From Phycisphaeraceae bacterium (GTDB lineage: Bacteria > Planctomycetota > Phycisphaerae > Phycisphaerales > UBA1924), in assembly GCA_019636515.1 (NCBI GenBank), contig JAHBXI010000004.1, positions 310,001 to 374,000 of the forward strand: a DNA stretch of 64,000 bases. Direction: 5' to 3'. This document shows positions 16,306 to 22,082 of the stretch, piece after piece. The position numbers and the translations under genes were made by a program. Under the pieces are notes generated by a model. That model was not told where the DNA came from, searched no databases, and was given only the letters and a program-made list of their open reading frames with translations. Position 1 is the stretch's first letter. Every line of letters starts with the position of its first letter.

Positions 16306-17619
16306 TCACGCGGCACGGAGGGAAGCAACCACCGCGGCCCGGGAGATGGCAAGAACGGTGACATCGTCAACACCGTGGAGCGAACCGGACTGGCGGTCGA
16401 GTTCTTCGGCCAGTTCGGGCATGACCGCGGCCACGGTGATCTCTCGGCTGGCGGCCTGTCGTCCAACGCGGGAAAAGACGCCCATGTAGGCCTTGGTTGG
16501 CTTGGCGGAACCCGCGACGGTTGAGAAGGCGGTTTCGACTCCGTCGGTGTAGAGCAACAGCGAGTGCCCCGGTTCAAGCGTGAACGTGGTCTCGTCGAAT
16601 TCGGCGTCGGCGAAGACTCCCAGGAGCGGGCCGGAAGCCTCGATCTCGGCCGCGCCTTCGCGGGACACGATCATCGGTGGGGGGTGACCACCGCACGAGA
16701 GCGAGACCTCGCCGGTCTTGCGGTCGATGATGCCGTAGACGCCGGTCGCGAAGCGTTGCCCGGAGAACTGCCGGGAGACGAGGTCCTCGTTGAGCCTGGC
16801 GAGCACGTCGCGCGGTCGGCGGGGCGTCCAGCCGTCGTCGCGTCGATCGAGCGCCTGGAGCCCCCGGCACAGCGCCACGGTCAGCAGCGCGGCGGGAACG
16901 CCGTGACCGACCACGTCGGCGATGAAAAAGCCGACCGTCTGTTCATCAATGAGGAACAGGTCGTACACATCGCCGCTGACATATCCCACGGGCCGGAAAA
17001 TGACGCCAAAGTCAAGATCCGGAACGTCGGGAAGCGTCCGGGGAAGGAATTCCCTCTGGACGTCGGCGGCGGAGGCGAGTTCTTCCTGGAGCCGCTGCAT
17101 TTCACCGCTGACACCGCCCTGGGCGCGTCGGGAGACCCGGAGGTCAACCGCGATGCGCTGAACGGTCCTCTGACGACGCGAGAGTGCAAAGAGCATCGCC
17201 GCCAGGATGGCCGGCGGCGTGTCCGGACGGGTCACCACCACGCCCTCTGACTCGAGCCGCTGGAGGCTCTGGTCGGTCGAGTGGGTGAGCAGGATCGCCG
17301 GGAGCAGATGGACCTGAAGGGTGTCGAGCAGGAGAGCCAAATCTCGGTCCGTTGCCGCCGGCGCGACGATCAGGAGCGGGGCCATGACGTCCGGCTCGAT
17401 CCCCCGTGCGGCCAGTTCGAGCCTCATCGTCAGGTCCAGCGGCGTGACCACGACCGAGTCGGCCGGCCCATCGGGCCACGACCCGCGGATGGGATCGATC
17501 CAGCGGTCACGCACAACCTGCTCGGTCGTGTCTCCGAAGGCGACGGTGATGAAGGTATCCGCCGGAGGTGTCAACGCGGGATCCCCTCGCGGGAGCGAAT
17601 CGGGAGGCGCCGCGGGCAC
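16306..17619 (-). CDS. SpoIIE-type PP2C serine/threonine phosphatase
   Basis: A 437-residue cytosolic protein. The C-terminal half is a SpoIIE/PP2C phosphatase domain with the metal-binding residues in SGDVYDLF, IADVVGHGVPAALL, SCGGHPPP, LLLYTDGVETAF and VDDVTVLAI. A short coiled coil (SGEMQRLQEELASAADVQREFLPR) precedes it. The N-terminal 130 residues have a receiver-like alternation (VVVTPLDLTMRL, PLLIVAPAATDRD, LLPAILLTHS), but no clear phosphoacceptor aspartate pocket is visible. Such proteins usually dephosphorylate anti-sigma antagonists in partner-switching pathways; no anti-sigma kinase or STAS gene lies nearby. GTG 17619 is the start used. A second, membrane-bound member is at 38479. 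Confidence 0.87.
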   Translation of the reverse strand: MPAAPPDSLPRGDPALTPPADTFITVAFGDTTEQVVRDRWIDPIRGSWPDGPADSVVVTPLDLTMRLELAARGIEPDVMAPLLIVAPAATDRDLALLLDTLQVHLLPAILLTHSTDQSLQRLESEGVVVTRPDTPPAILAAMLFALSRRQRTVQRIAVDLRVSRRAQGGVSGEMQRLQEELASAADVQREFLPRTLPDVPDLDFGVIFRPVGYVSGDVYDLFLIDEQTVGFFIADVVGHGVPAALLTVALCRGLQALDRRDDGWTPRRPRDVLARLNEDLVSRQFSGQRFATGVYGIIDRKTGEVSLSCGGHPPPMIVSREGAAEIEASGPLLGVFADAEFDETTFTLEPGHSLLLYTDGVETAFSTVAGSAKPTKAYMGVFSRVGRQAASREITVAAVMPELAEELDRQSGSLHGVDDVTVLAISRAAVVASLRAA

Positions 17620-17657
17620 GCCGGGACGGAGAAGAACGTCACCGGGTTGGTATCGGT

Positions 17658-18200
17658 TCAGCGGGCTCGTTTCTTCAGACCATCAAGGTCGAGAGGGATC
17701 TTCTGCCCTTCCGAGAGTTTGAGTTTGTCGAGTTCACCACCCGCCAATTCGATGACAAACTGGGCGGCGTACCGGCTCGAGTACCTCTTGAGTCGGGCTT
17801 CGTACGGATCGGGAACGCGGGGGTTCTCGGGCTTTGGCTCATCGGGCCGGCGAGCCTCCTCGACCTTCATGGCGTGGGTCGCGGTGACGCGACCGGATCG
17901 GTCGAGAAAAATAATGTCGATCGGAATTCGGCAATCCCTCATGACAAATTCCTGGACGCGGACCTCACGATCGGGAAAGACAAAGAGCATGCCCGTCCCG
18001 TCGGGGATGACCTCCCGCTCGGAGAGCCCCTTCTGGCGTTTTTCGAGATCGAGGGCGAGTTCGAGGGTGTAGGCGCGGCCCGAGATGGTGACCTTCTCGT
18101 GCGTGCCGTCGGAGGTTTTATCGTTGCACCCCGGGAGTATGAACAAGACCAGAACCGCCGCCCAGGCAACGGCCACGGGTGTCACGGAACGGATGTTCAT
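17658..18200 (-). CDS. DUF192-family lipoprotein
   Basis: A 180-residue lipid-anchored protein: hydrophobic signal VAVAWAAVLVLFILPGC ends in a lipobox Cys, then the DUF192 domain with LELALDLEKRQKGLSERE, GMLFVFPD, FVMRDCRIPIDIIFLDRSG and FVIELAGGELDKLKLSEGQ. DUF192 proteins have a small beta fold and no settled function. A 25-residue charged insertion (around EEARRPDEPKPENPRVPDP) interrupts the domain. ATG 18200 is preferred; ATG 18242 is in frame and would overlap the upstream GluQ-RS gene by 22 bases. With ATG 18200 the two genes are 20 bases apart and probably cotranscribed. Confidence 0.85.
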   Translation of the reverse strand: MNIRSVTPVAVAWAAVLVLFILPGCNDKTSDGTHEKVTISGRAYTLELALDLEKRQKGLSEREVIPDGTGMLFVFPDREVRVQEFVMRDCRIPIDIIFLDRSGRVTATHAMKVEEARRPDEPKPENPRVPDPYEARLKRYSSRYAAQFVIELAGGELDKLKLSEGQKIPLDLDGLKKRAR

Positions 18201-18220
18201 GCACCACCAGGCTCGCCCGC

Positions 18221-19234
18221 TCAGACCGGCAATCGAAGCCATTGCTCATCCTCCACCCGGAAGACCACATCGCCCGGGGACATGGTAGTGAGATCGAATC
18301 GCCGCGAAAACTCCGTGGCATCGATGGTGCCGGACATGGTCTCGACGCCGCACCACCGGGCCAGGAGCGTCAAAATCCGTCCGGGCGGGACGCCCATCCG
18401 CCGGTAGGAGTCAAGGCGGGTATCCCCATGTCGCTTGGCCAGTCGGCGACCGTCGACTCCCCGGACCAACGGCAGGTGCGTGTAGGTTGGGATCGGGCCA
18501 AGGCCCAGGGCCCGGTACAGCAGGATCTGCCGGGCGGCCGAGTCGAGCAGGTCGTTGCCGCGTACCACCTGCGTCACGCCCTGGCGGTGATCATCCACCA
18601 CGACGGCCAGTTGGTACGCCGGGATGCCGCGGCGTGTCCAGACGACAAAGTCCCCGATCGAACGGGCCGGCTCGATGATCCTGAGCCCGGCGAATCGGTC
18701 GGTGAACTTCACGGAACCCTCATCAACAACAAAGCGCCAGTTCGTGTGCTCATCGTCAAACGACCGTGAGGCAACGACCGCCGGACGCATGGAGGCCGGG
18801 AATACGGTCTCGCCGGAACCCTCCTGCGGCGCGCCGGCGGCGCCCTCGATTTCCGCCCTGGTAAGTTCGCATGGGTAGACCAGGCCCTGGGCGGCTAGCC
18901 TCCGCATCGCCTGTCGGTAGGGATCCAGGTCGCGTGACTGGACCATCGGTCCTTCGTCCCAGTCAAGGCCGAGCCACCGGAGAAGATCGACGGTGAGGTC
19001 CACGGCGCCGGGCTTGATCCTGGGTCCGTCCAGGTCCTCGATGCGGAGGATTATTTTCCAGTTCTGACGGCGGGCCAGTGACCAGTTGATGAGAAACGTG
19101 CGGGCGTTGCCAAGATGCAATGCCCCGGTCGGTGATGGGGCCAGGCGCGTGGTGTGACCGGGAGTCGGAACCTCGCCGGGAGGTTCCCGCCGTGAAGCGG
19201 CCGGATGACTGGCTCGGCTTGCAGGTTGCTCCAT
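18221..19234 (-). CDS. gluQ: Glutamyl-Q tRNA(Asp) synthetase
   Basis: A truncated GluRS paralogue that attaches glutamate to queuosine at the wobble base of tRNA(Asp). The 337-residue product has the class I signature TRLAPSPTGALHLGNARTF (HLGN as HIGH), LRIEDLDGPR, the catalytic region IGDFVVWTRRGIPAYQLAVVVDD and the KMSKR-like RLAKRHGD, and lacks any anticodon-binding domain, as expected. The E. coli enzyme binds zinc through a CxC pair; here the site reads YPCELTR, so one cysteine is missing. ATG 19234 is preceded by TAGCGT seven bases upstream; the in-frame GTG at 19285 adds residues with no family match. Confidence 0.92.
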   Translation of the reverse strand: MEQPASRASHPAASRREPPGEVPTPGHTTRLAPSPTGALHLGNARTFLINWSLARRQNWKIILRIEDLDGPRIKPGAVDLTVDLLRWLGLDWDEGPMVQSRDLDPYRQAMRRLAAQGLVYPCELTRAEIEGAAGAPQEGSGETVFPASMRPAVVASRSFDDEHTNWRFVVDEGSVKFTDRFAGLRIIEPARSIGDFVVWTRRGIPAYQLAVVVDDHRQGVTQVVRGNDLLDSAARQILLYRALGLGPIPTYTHLPLVRGVDGRRLAKRHGDTRLDSYRRMGVPPGRILTLLARWCGVETMSGTIDATEFSRRFDLTTMSPGDVVFRVEDEQWLRLPV

Positions 19235-19241
19235 GAATGAA

Positions 19242-19251
19242 ACGCTACACT
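19242..19251. promoter_or_regulatory. Back-to-back -10 boxes between gluQ and the pterin dehydratase gene
   Basis: The 10-base sequence ACGCTACACT holds TACACT on the plus strand (19246-19251), placed about 78 bases before the dehydratase ATG, and TAGCGT on the minus strand (19242-19247), seven bases before the gluQ ATG. The two boxes share the central TA, so polymerases would compete for this site. Confidence 0.35.
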
Positions 19252-19328
19252 GCCTTTCCGGGATACGGGGTTCGCGTTCCGACACGCCCCGTCCGTGACC
19301 GAGCGATTCGCGAACAGGTGATCACGAT

Positions 19329-19625
19329 ATGGCCAAACTGACCGCGAAGCAGGTGGAGAGTGGGCTGCGGGATCTGCCCGAATGGACCTCCACGGGGGAG
19401 TCGATCCAGCGGACGGTTCGCTTCGCGGACTTTGTCGCGGCGATGGAGTTCGTGAAGCGGATCGCGGAGGAGGCCGAACGCGAACAGCACCACCCCGACA
19501 TCCTCATCCGGTATGACAAAGTGACGCTGACGCTCAGCACGCACGATGCGGGCGGGATGACGGGCAAGGACCTGCGTTTCGCGGGACTCGTGGACGGTTT
19601 GATCGCGGGTCAATCCCAGGCGTAG
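19329..19625 (+). CDS. phhB: Pterin-4a-carbinolamine dehydratase
   Basis: A 98-residue single-domain protein that dehydrates 4a-hydroxytetrahydrobiopterin to recycle pterin cofactor; homologues also act as accessory proteins. It shows the family pattern LTAKQVESGLRDLPEW at the start, FADFVAAMEFVKRIAEEAE, the catalytic EQHHPDI and YDKVTLTLSTHDAGGMT. No aromatic amino acid hydroxylase gene is in the window. ATG 19329 follows an AGGTGA about nine bases upstream. The gene is convergent with the small gene at 19630, four bases away. Confidence 0.93.
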   Translation: MAKLTAKQVESGLRDLPEWTSTGESIQRTVRFADFVAAMEFVKRIAEEAEREQHHPDILIRYDKVTLTLSTHDAGGMTGKDLRFAGLVDGLIAGQSQA

Positions 19626-19629
19626 CGTT

Positions 19630-19923
19630 CTACAGCGCGGATCGCAATTCTCGATCGATGCCCGGGATCCATCGGCGTGCCTTCCCGGCGTCGAATCGCG
19701 GGGGAAGCGTGGTATCGACGCCGTGGGCGATCAGGTGATCGATGACCGTCTCGACGACGCGGGAGGGGGGGATCCGCCCGCCCGACCAGTGCTCATGGTC
19801 GGCCCAGGACAGCCGCACCCGGTGCTGGGTCGTGTCTCCCGAGTCATGGCGCACCAGGACGGTGTAGTCCCAGCATTTCTGCCGGGTGTTTTCCATCTCG
19901 GTCTGGACGTCAACCTTGCTCAT
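19630..19923 (-). CDS. Small protein of unknown function
   Basis: A 97-residue soluble protein. It starts MSKVDVQTEMENTRQKCWDY and contains a beta-like stretch (YTVLVRHDSGDTTQHRVRLS), a Trp/His-rich turn (WADHEHWSGG), and a helix (SRVVETVIDHLIAHGV). I recognise no family, though the codon use and composition match neighbouring genes, supporting a real gene. It is convergent with the pterin dehydratase gene and divergent from the permease gene 156 bases away. ATG 19923 is the first start in the frame. Confidence 0.65.
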   Translation of the reverse strand: MSKVDVQTEMENTRQKCWDYTVLVRHDSGDTTQHRVRLSWADHEHWSGGRIPPSRVVETVIDHLIAHGVDTTLPPRFDAGKARRWIPGIDRELRSAL

Positions 19924-20079
19924 GGGTGGCGGCTCGGCCCCTCGGGGATCGCGCCGGGGCGTTCATCGCCCACCGCGATCCTCTTCCTACACTTCGTCCG
20001 TTGAGCGTATCGCCTTGAGCCGCAACCCGCCGACGGCTCGACGGGGGACGAATTCCTTGCTTTTCAGGCGTTTGACACG

Positions 20080-21414
20080 ATGGCGTTCCTGATCGAGATT
20101 ATCCGCCTGGGCCTGTCGAATCTGCGGCTTCACAAGATCCGCGCGTTCCTGACCACGCTGGGCATCATCCTGGGCGTCGCGGCGGTGATCACCATGGTGA
20201 GCCTGGGCGAGGGCGCCAAGCAGGACGCTTTGACGAAGATCGAGCGCCTGGGCGCCAAGAACATCATCATCCGCTCGCAGAAGCCGGCCGAACAGCAGGC
20301 ACAGTCATCCGGACAGCAGCGCCAGAGTTGGATCAGCCGGTACGGCATCACGCGGGACGACCTGGACGTCATCCAGCAGAATTTTCCCGACGCCGAGCAC
20401 ATCGTCCCGCTCAAGGAGATCGGCAGCCAGATCCTCCGCGAGGACAAGCGCAAGATAAGCCAGGCGTACGGGACGACGCCCGAACTGCTCCGGGTGGCCA
20501 ACCTGCGTATCGGGCGCGGACGGTACCTGACGCCGGCGGACATGGCCGAATCGGCGACGGTCTGCGTGATCGGGGCGGAGGTGGCCAAGGAGTTCTTCCC
20601 GCTCGAAGACCCGATCGGCCAGTCGCTGCGGATCGACAGCAAGCCGTTCACGGTGGTCGGGGTGCTGGCTCCGATCGGATTGTCGGGGGGGGCGGGGGCG
20701 GCGCTGGTCGGCCGCGACATGAACCTCGACATTCACGTGCCGATCAGCGCGGCCCGGGCGGTCTTCTCCGACCTGGTCCGGAGGTTCAGTTCCGGCTCAT
20801 TCCAGGCCAACGAGGTGCAGGTATCGGAGATCTACCTTTCGGTCCCGACGCGGGACCGGGTGATGGTCGACGCGGAGCGGCTGCGTCGGATCATGGATGT
20901 CCGGCACCCGGGGCTGACCGACATCGGGATGATCGTCCCGTACGAACTGCTCGAGAGTGCTCGCAAGACCGCGTTGACGTTCAACCTGGTCTCCGGGGCG
21001 ATCGCCGGTGTCGCGCTGCTGGTGGGCGGCATCGGGATCATGAACATCATGCTCGCCACGGTGACCGAGCGGATCCGCGAGATCGGCATCCGCCGGGCGG
21101 TGGGCGCGACCCGCCGTCACATCCTGATGCAGTTCCTGGTGGAAACGGGCGTTCTCAGTTCGCTGGGAGGGGTGGTCGGCGTGGCGCTGGGCATCGGGGC
21201 GAGCGTGTTCATCGGGTGGGTGGTGCCGAGGCTGCCGACTCTCCCGCTGGTTGGCGGGCTTTTCCCGTCGGACGTGGCGCTCCCGACGGCGGTGACGCTG
21301 TGGTCGATCCTGGTTTCTTTCGGCGTGGCGGTCGCGACGGGGCTGATCTTCGGGATCTACCCGGCACGGCAGGCCGCGGCGCAGGACCCGATCGTCGCGC
21401 TGCGGCACGATTGA
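20080..21414 (+). CDS. MacB/FtsX-type ABC transporter permease
   Basis: A 444-residue inner-membrane protein. It has one N-terminal helix (LTTLGIILGVAAVITMVSLGEGA), a large periplasmic MacB-PCD-like domain (about 60-290), and three C-terminal helices of the FtsX domain including GAIAGVALLVGGIGIMNIML, the linking segment TERIREIGIRRAVGATRRHI and GLIFGIYPARQAAAQDPI. The segment EIGIRRAVGA is the coupling helix contacting the ATPase. In E. coli MacB the ATPase is fused; here neither a fused nor a neighbouring ATPase is present, so the partner gene must lie outside. Such pumps export lipoproteins, toxins or peptides by a mechanotransmission mechanism. ATG 20080 is the first start. Confidence 0.88.
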   Translation: MAFLIEIIRLGLSNLRLHKIRAFLTTLGIILGVAAVITMVSLGEGAKQDALTKIERLGAKNIIIRSQKPAEQQAQSSGQQRQSWISRYGITRDDLDVIQQNFPDAEHIVPLKEIGSQILREDKRKISQAYGTTPELLRVANLRIGRGRYLTPADMAESATVCVIGAEVAKEFFPLEDPIGQSLRIDSKPFTVVGVLAPIGLSGGAGAALVGRDMNLDIHVPISAARAVFSDLVRRFSSGSFQANEVQVSEIYLSVPTRDRVMVDAERLRRIMDVRHPGLTDIGMIVPYELLESARKTALTFNLVSGAIAGVALLVGGIGIMNIMLATVTERIREIGIRRAVGATRRHILMQFLVETGVLSSLGGVVGVALGIGASVFIGWVVPRLPTLPLVGGLFPSDVALPTAVTLWSILVSFGVAVATGLIFGIYPARQAAAQDPIVALRHD

Positions 21415-21437
21415 TCGGGCGTGGTCGGCGCCAACGG

Positions 21438-22082
21438 TCAATCGACCTCGTCGAGCCTCCTGGGGACCACCGAGGCGACAAGCCGGAGTTTGTCGGAGGC
21501 AAGCGAGGTGTGGATCTTGCCGGCCTGGTCGTCGTCTGGCTCCACGATCATGTCGATCGTCGCCCGCACGAGGCGCGGACCGGCCTCGTACTCGAGCCGG
21601 AACCCGATGCTCTGAAGATTCGTGATGAGCGGGGATTCGGAGGTGGCCTGGAGTTCATCCCCGACAAAGTCCTGCTGGATGTACCAGAGTTCGTACGGGC
21701 CGCGGTCGGCGGAGAGCGCGTCGCGCCGCTCGACGCGGACGATCCTCCGTTGCCCGGTGTCGTGGTCGCGGAGGGCGGTGAACTCAATGAAGGTCGAGTC
21801 GACGGGGTTTTCGAGGGGGTTGAAAATGTCAATGGGGTAAGGCCCAAACTCGTCGCCGGTACGGATCATGGCGGTGAGCCGGCCCATCACGATGCGCGAG
21901 ACGACGTGGGTCGAGACCGCATCGGTGGTGTGCTTGTAGGCCTTGAACGAGGCGTCGAGCGCGGCCAGGGAGGCCGTCAGGAGCGTGGCGGTGATGGTCA
22001 GGGCCACGAGCATCTCGATGAGGCTGAACCCTCGGCGCCGGGCCGGCGCGGACCAAGAACGGGGCGAAGATGCGTGGTTCAC
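21438..22082 (-). CDS. Type IV prepilin-like protein (PilW/GspJ-like)
   Basis: A 214-residue minor pilin or pseudopilin. The leader ARRRG is followed by the class III prepilin signature FSLIEMLVALTITATLLTASLAAL, including Glu at position +5, and then a helical region (FKAYKHTTDAV) and a beta-rich C-terminal domain (YELWYIQQDFVGDEL, FRLEYEAGPRLVRATIDMI). Length and layout resemble PilW or GspJ. The GTG start at 22082 overlaps the stop of the upstream gene by four bases (GTGA), implying translational coupling, and it is the last gene of the downstream pilus block. Confidence 0.8.
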   Translation of the reverse strand: MNHASSPRSWSAPARRRGFSLIEMLVALTITATLLTASLAALDASFKAYKHTTDAVSTHVVSRIVMGRLTAMIRTGDEFGPYPIDIFNPLENPVDSTFIEFTALRDHDTGQRRIVRVERRDALSADRGPYELWYIQQDFVGDELQATSESPLITNLQSIGFRLEYEAGPRLVRATIDMIVEPDDDQAGKIHTSLASDKLRLVASVVPRRLDEVD

